Shown: positions 44,636 through 56,510, numbered from the stretch's first letter. The stretch: 64,000 nt of DNA from Plotosus lineatus (GCA_024760905.1 CM045731.1:19365001-19429000), one strand, 5' to 3'. Program-made: numbers and translations. Notes: generated by a model from the letters alone, not told the origin.

Positions 44636-44988
44636 TCATTCATTTGATGAACTGCTTAATAGTATTAGGGTCACATAGAGGCTGGAGCCTATCTCAGGCA
44701 ACACTGGGAAAAGGTAGGGTACAGCCTGAACAACTCACCAGACCATCACAGGGCAAAAGAAACCACAATTGACACTTCTATTCACACCTAGAGTAAATTT
44801 AGAACGGCCAGTTAGCCTACTGTGCATGTTTTTGAACTTTGGGAGAAAACTGGAGCACCTGGAGGAAACACACACAAGCATGGGAAGAACATGCAAAATC
44901 CACACAAAAATGCCCTTGCTAAACCTGGGACTCGCACCCAGGACCTTCTGGCTGTGAGGCAGGCATGCTAATCACCACACATCCTTAT
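44636..44988 (-). mobile_element. SINE-A copy
   Basis: Inverted, from GAACTGCTTAATAGTATTAG to CATGCTAATCACCACAC. Confidence 0.78.
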
Positions 44989-45089
44989 GCTATACCAGTT
45001 CTTAATTAAGGGTGATTTTCATGTGCTGGGGTCCTGTGGATATCGCTGGATAGTTTCAATATTGACATTGCCTTCAGTAAATAATAGTA

Positions 45090-45404
45090 CAGTGGTACCT
45101 CACCTTACGAAATTAATCCATTCCAGAAGTGGCTTCGTAATCTGATTTTTTTCATAAGTTGAGTAGCATTTTACAAGTAAAACGCGTGATTCGTTCCAAG
45201 GTCCCCAATACTACCCCCTAAACCCTTTAAAAATTATAAAAGTATACCTTTTAAGGCCTCCTTCTGCTTCAATATCGTACCGATGGTAGACCGGTTTGGC
45301 CATATTCCTTTGCGATATCACTCAACCGCATGCCACGAGCCTGCTTCTTCTTTTCACTCGCACTGGGAATCATTTGCACCGGGAATCACACACATGCGCA
45401 CGCA

Positions 45405-45454
<50 letters not shown>

Positions 45455-45881
45455 CGCGTGTGTGTGTGTTGACCATGTCTTCTTAGCAGAGTTATAATCT
45501 TACAAATGTTTATGCAAGGATAAAAGCCTGAGCCAAAAAAATAAATTTGGAATGAGCACACTCGAAAAACTCACGAAACAACAGTAACTCTGTCCTTTAC
45601 ACGTGTTAGAACTCCATGACAAACAATGGGACAAAGGCACACAAAAAGCATCATGGATATTATGGAGATGCAGCTCCATAATAGCCAATGGGAGGCCAGC
45701 GGGGCGGGGTGTTCGGAGATAGCCAATTGGAGAGCAACCTGTGCATTATTTGAATTTTTGCAATGGCGTGTTTCATAACGTGAATTTTTTTTTGTATCCA
45801 GAGACGGAAATTTTTTGGTAAATGCATTTCGTAACTTGGATTTTTTGTTTGTTGGGTCTTTCGTAAAGTGAGGTACCACTG
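45090..45881 (+). mobile_element. Tigger-like element, intact ends
   Basis: CAGTGGTACCTCACCTTACG and, inverted, CAGTGGTACCTCACTTTACG, with TA on both sides. It contains a (TG)n/(GC)n tract at 45407-45470 and non-coding decay of the HTH region (45280-45360). Near-identical ends suggest moderate age. Confidence 0.87.
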
Positions 45882-46334
45882 TACTATATATACCTATCTA
45901 TCAACATATACACACACCACTATCACAAACAAAAACAAAACCACCAAACCGCAAATAGCGCAAAATCAATGCAGTTAGTAAAGAAGGCTTTTCTACTCCT
46001 GCAAGCTTTATATCCAACTCCATCTCCTGCCTGCATAGCAGTGAGAGCCACCTGCTCCTGTGGGTTATTTTTTTCCTTGGGTCCAACAGGCTTCCAGTTT
46101 TAAGTCCAATATGTTTCACTGATTTATTTCTCTGTTTATTTATTTATTAAAGAAACGCTGAAGCACAAATGGGTGTCCTATGCAGCCTGTGCATGGCTAA
46201 TACATAAAGCTTCACAGTTTGTGTTCCTAAAGAATAGTAGTATTGGTCATCCTTTCAGCACAATTTGTATGTAGTATATACATTTTTATTTTGATGGACT
46301 GCATTATTCACGTAAAGGAAATTATTGCCTTTGC

Positions 46335-46605
46335 ATTTAAACCCATCCGAGCATACACACACACATACTCGAAGCAGTGGGCTGCCACACACATTGGGGG
46401 TACCTGAAGGGCAGTTGGGGGTTAGGTGCCTTGCTCCAGAGCACTTCAGCCATGAAGGTGGAAGAATGGAAGGGAAGGTACGTACCCCGTCCCCCACCCC
46501 CCCACCTCCCGCCCTCCCTACCATACATTTTTCCTGCTGGTTTGAGAGTAGAACCAACAACGTTTTGGTCCCAAAGGCACCATTGGTCTATGGATGCCTC
46601 CATTT
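46335..46605 (-). mobile_element. SINE-D copy
   Basis: Head on the minus strand: CATAGACCAATGGTGCCTTT with AAAACGTTGTTGGTTC; body CTGGAGCAAGGCACCTAACC. It pairs with 16220-16435. Confidence 0.65.
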
Positions 46606-46689
46606 AAGCAACACAGATGATAATTTTAATGTAAATAAACAAACAGGACAAAACTGTGTGATTTTATCCCGTGGATTACTAGCGGGGGA

Positions 46690-46801
46690 CTAAACCTATG
46701 GTAAACCGGCCTTTTCTCCTGGTAGTGACGTGAACTCGTTGGGTGGAGTTGTTCAGCACGAGTAAACAAGCAGATCTAATCGGTGAGTGACATTTTAGGT
46801 G

Positions 46802-46836
<35 letters not shown>

Positions 46837-47040
46837 TGTTCAAGAAGCAACAATGACAGCAATTTGGCGTGACATAACCAGGGAGGGAAGAGCCTCTTGT
46901 CGAGACAGTGAGACGTCACATTCCAATGACTCTGAGAACGAGAACGAGAACACTGCCGGAGATGAGCGTGATGGTGAATCCAAAATGGTTTACTCAGCTA
47001 ACATTTTGCCAAATCGGATTTCCTGTTGCTATTTGGTTTA
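46690..47040 (+). repeat. unclassified repeat with acidic reading frame
   Basis: Reads SCRDSETSHSNDSENENENT, AGDERDGESKMVYSANI. The minus strand of 62560-62700 reads CGDSETSHSSDSEDENAARD, ERGH. This is a shared, possibly coding repeat of unknown type. Poly-A at 46803-46833 interrupts it. Confidence 0.45.
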
Positions 47041-47064
47041 GAAATTAAAAAAAAGATATTTTAA

Positions 47065-47069
<5 letters not shown>

Positions 47070-47131
<62 letters not shown>
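47070..47131. repeat. (TA)n microsatellite
   Basis: About 31 TA units. Confidence 0.97.
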
Positions 47132-47133
<2 letters not shown>

Positions 47134-47788
47134 TGTTTACGCAATTTCTGCATTTGTTGCTCATGCAGCTCAGCGCTGCACCATAATGTATGAGTTCAGT
47201 GATGTAGTCCAGCCAATCCAATAAGTTCTCATTACTATCAGGCAGGAAGAGCCAATCAGAAAGACAACATGTCTCTGAGCACGCCCACAGTCATAACACT
47301 TGTGAAAAGGGCAGTGGAGTGCTGTTGATAGAGGCAACCGCTCAGAGAAACCTGATACCTGAAAGAAACCCGAGACTCGAACACAGGACTGTCATCTTTT
47401 GACGACGGCATTGGTTTGTCGGCTTATGTGACAAACTGACGCGTGCTCAGGAAATACCTAGATTCAGGCAGAGTTGGTCGGTATAACAGTTCATTGATGT
47501 AGAGAGTGAGTACAGCAGTATGGTGTAGTGAGGGTCAGAGGGAGTGGATGAAGGTTGGCGATGGCTGGTGATGTGTAGAGTCATGTCAGTGTCCTTGATT
47601 GGCTTTGATTGTCCAGGGTTCAGCGCGGTCCGTCGCAAGGAATGATTGTATAATAATACAAATTCATCCCTTCAAATTAACATTTAACTGAACAAAGGGA
47701 CATCCCAAACCTGTGTATATTTTAAGCATCGCTCTTTTATGTATTGCGTAATGTGAGTGTGATGTAATGTCAAGAAACCGCTTCTTAC

Positions 47789-47920
47789 CGTGATCCGTCA
47801 GGGATTTGGGAGTCCTCTGTTCAGTCTCAGTATTGCGTTTCTTGTTCCTTGATTTCCAGGCATGGTAGACCTTTAGCCTGCGGTGAAACTCCTCTCGGCA
47901 CGCTTCCAGCAGCTCGATAT
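47789..47920 (-). CDS. myo6: myosin-VI exon: cargo domain with RRL motif
   Basis: This exon encodes the first lobe of the cargo-binding domain: [20 protein letters not shown], then [18 protein letters not shown], ending SLTDH plus G. RRL inside EFHRRLKVY is the known docking site for adaptors such as GIPC, optineurin, NDP52 and TAX1BP1. The basic run WKSRNKKR matches the phosphoinositide-binding patch. Acceptor TTTAAAG/AT and donor CACG/GTAAGA give 132 nt, phase 1 to phase 1. The phase-1 exit is where the short insert is added in mammals; joining straight to the next exon gives TDHAQNY, the form without that insert. Confidence 0.95.
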
Positions 47921-48399
47921 CTTTAAAGAGCAGGTGAGATGAGTGAGACGGTGAGAAAAGAAGCGAGGATCAGGAGATAAATGGACTTATCAGTGTCCGC
48001 AAAATTGAGTTCTTGTTTCCTGCAGCATTGGCTTAGCTGTTAAAATCTTTCACCGGGAAGGTGTGAGCAGGTGAAAGAACTACGCTTCTTTCAGAAAGCT
48101 CGCAGTAATACTAGTATAGTGCTCAGTGATCAATTGGATACCTTCAGACTGTAGGAGGAAACTGGAGTTTCTTTCTTGCTTTACTTTCTTGCTAGATCAC
48201 AAAATAATTAATAAAAAATACAAGGCAACTCTTTATTCTTTATGCTTCTTCTTAACACAGTTTCCCTTTGAGTCGTCGCCAATTCCAACCCGCTGAATAC
48301 TGCCTCCCTATCATGTAATCACTCCCAGATCTGTTCCCCCTGCGGCCACCTACATATTTACAATCTTCATGTACACAATGTTTTAGGGGTGACCTAACA

Positions 48400-48477
48400 C
48401 AGTGGTCCCCAACCTGTTTATCACCACGGACCGGTCAACACTTGGCAAATTTACTGCGGACTGAGGGGTTCGGGGTG

Positions 48478-48517
<40 letters not shown>

Positions 48518-49097
48518 CATCGTATTATAATAATAATAATCTTCTTTTCCTTTCGGCTTTTCACTTCAGGGGTCGCCACAGCGAATCATCTGCCTCCATC
48601 TCACCCTATCCTTTATAATAATAATAATAATAATAATAATATCACCCTATCCTTTATAATAATAATAATAATAATAATAATAAGCACTCCATGAATGTTA
48701 TTTTTCAACAGCTGAAATAAAGTTGGTTGAGAAGTAGAGCTTGAACTTTTCTTAAAAAAAACAAAAAAAAAACCAACAAAAAAAACACATGATGGTGCAC
48801 CAGCTGGGAGAATGAAGGCTCAGGCTCAGTCTCACCCAAAATCCCCGCTATTGTTTGAAACATGTCCAGCACGCCTCTGTTCATGTGCCGTCCCCTTGTG
48901 GGTTACATTTTAGCACTCAAATGACCGACATGTAACCAAGAGAATCTGGTCATTTTTCAAAATAAAAGACTTTTTCAAAATTAAAGATTGTTCAGACTCG
49001 GGTAATAAATAAAACAGAAATAATTAATTATTTCTTCTGAGTACCAATTGAGCTACAGACCGGTACCGGGTCACGGACCGGTGGTTGGGGACCACTG
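48400..49097. mobile_element. hAT MITE with perfect 8-bp TSD, in myo6 intron
   Basis: Ends CAGTGGTCCCCAACCTGTTT and, inverted, CAGTGGTCCCCAACCACCGG, flanked by ACCTAACA at 48392-48399 and 49098-49105. It contains (GT)n 48478-48515, a nested RTE-like LINE tail (48538-48622, minus) and ATA repeats. No coding sequence is seen. It sits 480 bp from exon 47789-47920. Confidence 0.93.
48538..48682 (-). mobile_element. RTE-like LINE tail with duplicated (ATA)n
   Basis: CTTCTTTTCCTTTCGGCTTT then GGGGTCGCCACAGCGAATCA is the inverted LINE end, cut to about 85 bp. ATCACCCTATCCTTTATAAT plus ATA repeats then occurs twice in tandem. Confidence 0.8.
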
Positions 49098-49251
49098 ACC
49101 TAACAAACTCGGAGGGAACGCAGTATCTGGGACCAGCAATGCTTAATCAGAGCAGAATGACCCGTATTAAATTATGAATTTATTAATATTATATTAAATG
49201 CTTTAAATAAACAACTAATAAACAAACTGCTGCTTTCCTCAATAGTCTTAC

Positions 49252-49355
49252 CACAGGAAGTGTTGATGGTGTCTCTGAGTTCTGCGTACTTCCACTTGCT
49301 AAGGTCATGCTTCTTGCTGCTTTCTGTGGCCTTGGTGGTCGGCAGCTTCCGACTC
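49252..49355 (-). CDS. myo6: myosin-VI exon: linker to cargo-binding domain
   Basis: This exon carries the junction between the helical tail and the globular cargo-binding domain. It reads [17 protein letters not shown], then [17 protein letters not shown]. The block [17 protein letters not shown] is nearly invariant in myosin VI. Acceptor CTAG/G (49356-49357) and donor G/GTAAGA (49250-49251) give 104 nt, entering in phase 2 and leaving in phase 1. Direct joining to the 57.7-kb exon makes [11 protein letters not shown], the no-insert isoform junction. A (CA)n tract lies about 20 bases upstream of the acceptor and replaces a normal pyrimidine tract on the sense strand with TG repeats, which may weaken or regulate its recognition. 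The segment [11 protein letters not shown] differs from mammalian sequence as expected for a linker. Confidence 0.94.
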
Positions 49356-49374
49356 CTAGTGGTACCAAGCAAGT

Positions 49375-49375
<1 letters not shown>

Positions 49376-49413
<38 letters not shown>
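49376..49413. repeat. (CA)n next to a myo6 acceptor
   Basis: About 19 CA units just upstream (in gene sense, TG repeats) of the acceptor at 49356. Confidence 0.95.
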
Positions 49414-49416
<3 letters not shown>

Positions 49417-49439
49417 ATCAGACGCAGAACATAAAGGGA

Positions 49440-49684
49440 TTTAGAAACAGCACATAGAAGTTTTTCTACTTATGAAGAACAGTCACTGAAGATAAAGTCA
49501 AGGATTGAAGAGGAAAGAACAAAGAAAAGTTAGTTGGGGGTCAACTACGTTGGTACTTAAGGATGGAGTTTAAACACACACGCGGGGAGGTTACTGTGCA
49601 CAGGAGCAGTAAATAATCATAAACAGCTTTAATTATTCTAAATCTTTGGAGCATTGTACAGCACAGAAGGAAGCTCATAAAGAT

Positions 49685-49741
<57 letters not shown>

Positions 49742-51014
49742 AAACTTCAAGGCTTGATCCGCATCACCCTTCTTTCTTTCTCTTGCACCTTTAAATGACA
49801 GGATCACAGTAGCCACCTACATCCACCCACCCTGTAATCGGTTTGCTAGATCAAATCACTCTGTGTCACTCTGTAAACCGGGCCTAACACTTTAATGGCT
49901 ATTTAAAGATCTGCAGAGCTTGAGATGAGTAAGAAATAAAAGAGACAGCGACCGGGCACACCTCCATGGCCTGGCTGATCCTTCTGCCAGACATTACTGG
50001 CGGCCCACCGAAGCCTTTTAGCTCAGGGGATTAACGCTATAGAAGCTTGTTAATGTCACTCAGTCACTGTTTCTCTAAACTGGCTTAAAACAATCTACTA
50101 CGGCTTTGCTTTCATCTTCCTGGCACACTAGGGCAGGAAGGAGACAAGTTCTGCCTTTATGGACAGCCTGAAAATCAATACAGTGCTCTACTGGTTCTTT
50201 TTGTTTATTCCTGGATAAACAAAGAAGATTACTAGGCATGCGTTTTGTTTTTAACCGCCATGATATCAGCAAAAACACTTAATTTTGTGGTCAATTCTAG
50301 ATCCAGATTGGATAGAATGTGTTTAATGAATACTGTTATATGAAAATAAATAATACTGCAGTGGCAACAGATGTCACTGAATTGAAGAGTCCCCTTAAAT
50401 TTTCTGCCTCAGAGGACTATTCAAGGACACACACCAAGCCTGAAGCACATAACTGTTTTAGTATATACTACAAGTAAACATCAGAACAATAAAAAAGAAG
50501 CTAAAATAAACTAAAATGCGGTTTCTATTTATGTATTTTCAGATATTTTAACCATGACAGACTCTGGTGAAACGGTGACCAGGCGAAAATCCAACCCGAG
50601 CCCAATGACTCTTTTGAGAAACAGGCTTCACGGAGCCATCATAATTTAGGGATAGTTCAAATACTCAGCTGAAACACATTAAAAAATTAGCATAGTAAAT
50701 TTTTTAGGTTTTTTTTTTTTTTCAAGAGTATGATAATGATTACTCCATTTTCTCCAGGTGAGCAAGCCAGACTATAGGTGTCTGGTCCTTTTGATGCAAG
50801 CTTTATCCATTCTCATTTCCTGGTTTGCTAAGAGTGCGTCAGGCAAATGAAGGTAAGCCCAAATCCCGTGCACATCTTTCAATTCAATAATCATGATATA
50901 AAAGATCATTCAATTATGAGCATGCAAAATAAGTCAGCAAAAAACACCCATGCAGGCAGTTTCATTATCTAGAAGGAACTGGTAACTCAACCCAATGGAA
51001 ACGGACACTTGATA

Positions 51015-51045
<31 letters not shown>

Positions 51046-51320
51046 TGCATGTAAGGCACGGTGCAATTCGATCCCCCAGTACTCTGGCACAGTTTAATCA
51101 GGACCAATCAGACCGGCTCGATGAACAAGTTGATCAAATACTTCATTCATGCATTTATTAAATGTCAAAATTTGCATCCAGAATTTGATCGTAATTGACC
51201 CATAAAATTAATGTCGCATTAATTTCTAATTGAATCGCCTTTGAGGGATTTGATTGTGGCTGATTTATTTATTTTCTCTGTCGTCATGATAAGACCCGAT
51301 GTAGGCAAATCGAGTTTCTC
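49440..51320. other. myo6 intron, mostly unique
   Basis: Besides (CA)n and (ATA)n (51017-51043), it is non-repetitive and was searched by eye for further insert exons without success. Confidence 0.5.
49687..49738. repeat. (CA)n microsatellite
   Basis: About 26 CA units. Confidence 0.97.
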
Positions 51321-51327
51321 AACCCAC

Positions 51328-51366
51328 CTATTCAGAAGGCTGGACATTTCCTGGGCCATTTCTTCC
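51328..51366 (-). CDS. myo6: myosin-VI large-insert cassette exon (39 nt)
   Basis: This is a small exon candidate between the helical-tail exon and the first cargo-domain exon. After an ATACAG acceptor it reads G, then EEMAQEMSSLLN, then AG at a GTGGGT donor. Entry and exit are both phase 2, so it can be included or skipped without changing frame. The peptide resembles the helical end of the vertebrate myosin-VI large insert (pattern E-x-MAKEMSEFL-x-R), whose inclusion marks the endocytic, clathrin-linked isoform of polarised epithelia. The acceptor has a fair pyrimidine tract (CTGCCTCTATC). The open frame continues past both ends, so the limits rest on splice signals and phase. The N-terminal half of the mammalian insert was not found. 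The insert identity is inference from similarity, phase and position. Confidence 0.72.
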   Translation of the reverse strand, partial: GRNGPGNVQPSE

Positions 51367-51520
51367 CTGTATTGCATGATAGAGGCAGCACACATATATA
51401 CACAAGTTAGAATATCATTCAATACTTCAACTTACCGGATGCAATGTATACCATCTGAGTTTCACATTTGGAGTGTATAACCGTGTATAACTGTGTCCTA
51501 GAGGGTACAAATACAATTTC

Positions 51521-51559
51521 ACACACACACACACATATATGTGTGTGTATGTGTGTGTG

Positions 51560-51620
<61 letters not shown>
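51521..51620. repeat. (CA)/(TG)/(GA)n compound
   Basis: CA, TG then about 25 GA units ending 51620, about 155 bp upstream (in gene sense) of the cassette exon; in the sense strand this is a long (TC)n. Confidence 0.95.
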
Positions 51621-51626
<6 letters not shown>

Positions 51627-51987
51627 CCGGCTCTGTAGCAGTGGTTATCAAATGTTTCATAAAAAGTGTGGTTTATCAGTATTTAATCGATACCCATACA
51701 GGAAAAAAAGATCAAAATTATTATATAACTGAGACAAATCTAGATATCATCCTGCCATAACTAATTATCTATTAATCAGTTTCAGTGCAGTTTGAGAGGA
51801 AACACTATGTACAACAATACGATTATTTTCCAAAAAACATCATAGTCGGACTCTAAAGTAATGCATTTAAAGGGAACTTAACCCATGCAAATATGTACGG
51901 CCTGACATTGTGCTACTAAGAGTCACAAGTGATTTAAATGTATATAACTGTAAATGCAGAACTAATTTGCATTAAATAAATGATGGC

Positions 51988-52218
<231 letters not shown>

Positions 52219-52219
52219 C

Positions 52220-53249
52220 TTCGGTTCATATATAAAGGGGCACACATTTGTCTGATGTATGAAAACGGAATCTCGTATCATAGGTCGATGTACCAAGTTT
52301 TATTTTATTGAGAAGATCATTAGTTCATATCTGACTTGTTAGTAATCTGTATAGTGTTATTTTTGCCTTTAGCCTGCCTTACATGAAGTGACGAATTTAG
52401 AGCTTATAGCCCTTTTTTAAACAGTAATTATAACGTTCTCGGGCAGAAGGATTAGATTTCTACAAAGGACAATGAAGCTCTTGTTCTCTTAAACACCGCT
52501 TAATATCTAATATTCATACATAAGACAAGCCTCAGTGCTAGGAAGAGTGCGCTTCAACATTCATCATTCCCTAATCGTATTATTTATGAACAATCAATGC
52601 ATTAAACAAGTGAGCAAGTGTCTTAGAAAAAGACAAATAGATAGAGAAAGAGAGATGAAGAAGAAGAAGATGAAGCGAGAAAAGAAATGTGTGTGCTACA
52701 CTTAACCAGTGATGCAGTGTTTCACTCTGGAGTTCTAGCGCTAATAAACTGTAATCCTTTACTAATGATGATGCAGCACATTACCCAAACAGACAGTGGG
52801 GTGCACAGCAGCGCCACACGTCAGACGCAGACTGTGCATAAAGCTCTGTGTTCTTACTCTGTGTGTACAGCTTAACACCGAAATGTGAGGAGAGATCAGA
52901 TCAGTTCTGTGTCTGTGCATCATCAACGCAATTGAGGTCAGTTATGTTACATTCATTCCAACACAATCAAACGTCAGAACTAACTGCTGCTATTACTTAA
53001 ATGTTTCTTCGAATTTTAGGAGGTTGAAGAATCTGTGAATAAATGCTTCATATATTTTTTCCTTTATAATAAACTATGATACAAATTTATCATTGAATAG
53101 ATATCTCAAAAATAACAAGAATAATAATCAATCTATAGGCTGATTTACCAGTTCGTACGTACTTGGAGGCCAATGTGCCTTGCAATAGGTTTAAGATCAT
53201 CATGCTCCATCAGAAACTTTTTAGACACTCATGAAAACAATATAACAAT
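52220..53249. other. myo6 intron, no gene seen
   Basis: Unique-looking; the open frame at 52687-52875 lacks splice support. Confidence 0.5.
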
Positions 53250-54250
53250 TAATTTGCTAGTTTAAAGAAAAAAACACAAACAACCAGCCAAATAATCAGA
53301 TAACCAGACTTACCAATAAACAATCAGAAAATAAAACAGAAATTATGCAAACAACAACAACAAAAAACAATAAAGTAATAAACCAACCATCCTAATAAAC
53401 AACAAAATCAACTAACTTACCAAATAATCAACCAAACCATCCAATAATCAACCAAACTGCCAAATAATTAACCGGCCAAACAACCACATAATCAACCAAT
53501 CAAACTAACCCTTAAACTAAATAATCAACCAAATAATTAAGCAACCAACCAACCCAATAATCAACCCACCAACCAACTAAACAACATATCAAGTACTCAA
53601 CCAATAAACATATCAAATCAACCATTCAAACAGCCTACCAACCAAACAACCAATCAAATAACAAAGCAAATAATCAATCAAAATAACCAACACATTAATA
53701 AACCAGAAAAATAATTAAACAACCAAACAAATTATACAACCAACAAACCAGCCAAATAAATATACAATCAAATCACCAAGGGGCAGTGGTGGTCTAGTGG
53801 TATAGGGCGCTGGATCTCTGATCCTAAGGTTGGTGGTTCGAGTCCCACTCTCCACAAGGTTGTCACTGCCCCCCCCCCACCCCCCCAGTGCAGCTAACTG
53901 GGTTATCAAAGGCCGGCCATGTCTCTCACTGTCTATGGTGAGAGGCATGTAAAAGAACCATTGCTGACTTTTGTAAAGAGTAGCTGCAAAGTCGTCAGCG
54001 TGTTTCTGTCCCTTACTAAAAAGGGTTGTGACAAGAAGGGCATCCGACGTAAAAACCTCCGCCAAATCAAAAGTGCGAATCAAATGATTCGCTGTGGCGA
54101 CTCCCGAGTAAAAGGGAAGAAGCCAAAAGGAAGACAGACGAATCACCAAATAAGCAAACAGAAATCCAACGATACAACGACACAAGCAAATAACTAAATA
54201 ACCTAACAGTCAACCAAAAAAAAAAACAATACATAACCAACTACCAATCA
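53250..54250. repeat. degenerate AACCAAATAATC-type minisatellite
   Basis: A kilobase of A/C-rich quasi-repeats (variants of CAACCAAATAAT, ATCAACCAA). It is interrupted by a SINE-B at 53780-54140, and the same low-complexity sequence resumes after it. Confidence 0.85.
53780..54140 (+). mobile_element. SINE-B full-length insertion with TSD
   Basis: Head GGGGCAGTGGTGGTCTAGTG to tail AGCCAAAAGGAAGACAGACG. It is flanked by AATCACCAA at 53771-53779 and 54141-54149. It is close in sequence to the copy at 38947-39297 and so among the younger ones. Confidence 0.9.
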
Positions 54251-54473
54251 AGCAAATAAATTAAACATGCTTTTTGAAGACAAGTTAAAAATCAAGGATT
54301 TTGGATCATGAGGAATATAATATAAACGCATACAACAATTTGGCCAAAAATCAACAGCAGAAAACATTTCTGCATGTAAACAAAAAACAAATGTTGGTGG
54401 TGTAGAGTTAGATTTAAAAAACAACCATTTAAGACTCAACTGCTTCGAGCAGGCTTACATTATGCTTATGTGA

Positions 54474-54530
<57 letters not shown>
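54474..54530. repeat. (TG)n microsatellite
   Basis: About 28 TG units. Confidence 0.97.
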
Positions 54531-54533
<3 letters not shown>

Positions 54534-54939
54534 TCCTGTGTGCCTTATGTTAGGTAAGGTTGTGTGACGCTCTATTTTGCAGAGCAATGCCTCTCTGCAT
54601 GATCCTACATGATACATTCACACTCCAGCATCTGCCAGAGAAGATACGTGGGTGAACACCACATGCTAGTGCAATCTGGCTTAATGAGGAACCTCGTTTA
54701 AAGTGTTTATACTGACTGATATGAAAGTTAACGGTGAACAGAAGAGATATAATAATGAGCTCGTAACCTACATGGTCAAACCTCTGAGTTTTTGTGATGC
54801 AGGAACACTGTGAAAACAGAAAAGACTATTAAATATGACCTCGGTGGACAGAATCTGAGATGGGAAAAGATTGATTGCTTCTCCCGGGTTGGATTTAATA
54901 TAATAATTATTATTTTGCAATCATTGCAAAGTCTGAAAC

Positions 54940-54975
<36 letters not shown>

Positions 54976-55472
54976 GTTTTAATTACAATCGCGATGATGT
55001 TTAACAGGTAAACTCCATGCTGTTAATAGCTACGCATTAGTGGGAAGCATTTCAGAGGCATGCTTGATGAGCAGATTGGTGATGCATGCTGGGTAATGAG
55101 ATTAAATGAGGTAAGACTGGGAACAGGTTAAGTCGACTTGAAGAGTCTGTATCTTACATTGCTTGGTCGGGGGATGATGGGACACTGTCATTACTGAGAG
55201 ACAAGAATAAAAAGAAAAATCCAAAAAGAAAGAAAGAAAATGAGGTTAAAATATTTTCTATAGTCTTCGGAGCGATGATCACCTGGTCTGGACAAGCAAG
55301 TTGCTAAAAAAATCTTATTCATAAATTACATTCTTATTCATAAATACAGTAGTTGGTGGTGCATTTGGTATCTGGGCTTTCACTGGGACGAAATGGACAT
55401 AACCCATCTCTTCATACCATCATCATCACATCGCAATTATACAAACCATCACTAATGTACAAAAACACAATA
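54531..55472. other. myo6 intron, no gene seen
   Basis: A30 at 54943-54972; otherwise unique-looking. Confidence 0.5.
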
Positions 55473-56090
55473 CAGGTATACCTCACCCAACATCGTTAAT
55501 TGGTTCCAGGAGAGACGACCTAAATCGAAAAATGACTTAAATCGAATAAAGTTCGTCTCTAGGCTAGCCTAGGTTAGGCTACGCCAAATTTACTTGTCTA
55601 GGCTAAACCAAAAATAACCATTCCTAGTTCTGTACTTTATGCATGAATGCAATTTTCAATAATATATGGTTAATAAGAATCTACTTTAAGCTTGAATGAG
55701 AATAAGAGTAGCCGATAAACAGATGTATACCATGTGTAAACTAATCAATTCAAATAATAGCGGTTTCGCGGGAATGACGAGGCCTAACGTTAGCTATTGG
55801 AACTACTGTATGTATTTTAATAAGATTTTATATGGTTTTATTCTTATTTATTATACAATAACATGGCTTTATGTGCTTTTGTTTTTATTTATTGTACAGT
55901 AACATCATTTCATGTGATTTTAATGGTTTTCTAGCAATATTATGATTCCAATATTTGAAACGGACAGATGTAAAGTTGATTATAATGACGTAAACTTTAT
56001 TTTTATTTCTTTTTTCAATATATATTTTTGAAAACTGATGTATAATCGAGAACGACTTAACTCAAAATAACTCAGGCCGAGGTATACCTG
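55473..56090. mobile_element. Tigger-type MITE (GGTATACCT ends)
   Basis: CAGGTATACCTCACCCAACA and, inverted, CAGGTATACCTCGGCCTGAG, with TA on both sides. Internal words AATCGAAAAATGACTTAAAT. No transposase trace was seen. Confidence 0.8.
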
Positions 56091-56109
56091 TATAACAGAG
56101 CATGGTTCT

Positions 56110-56156
<47 letters not shown>

Positions 56157-56510
56157 CATTTCACTCATTTCTGCTCATAACTCTGAGCATTAGATTACTT
56201 TCACTAGCGTTTATCAATGGAAGCTTTCTGTAAATTTGACACTTGGCCAATTGTAGTAAGCATAAATCTTACCTCCTTGACCTCTCCTTACGATCTTGAA
56301 CTTTTTTGGAAAAGTTCCTCTTGAAAATGTATTTTTTAAAGCATTTCGAACACCAAGTTAATTTCTCCTCCTCCATCAGTCATTGTGAGGTAAAAGGTTC
56401 TAACCTTAATGCATCATGTGCAGATCACTACAGTCTATTCAGCTAGTTTTGCTCTGACCAACCAATCAGAGGACAGAAACATGCTGACATTATTGTAAAC
56501 CCACTAGCTG

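Noticed and set aside
46735..46765. Short-insert exon of myosin VI (LNNS-like reading on the minus strand)
   Set aside because: LVLNNST appears, but there is no AG/GT pair at 27-nt spacing and the preceding residues do not fit.
53715..54185. 156-residue minus-strand open frame
   Set aside because: It is a SINE-B read backwards; the same peptide words arise at 39034 and 37380.
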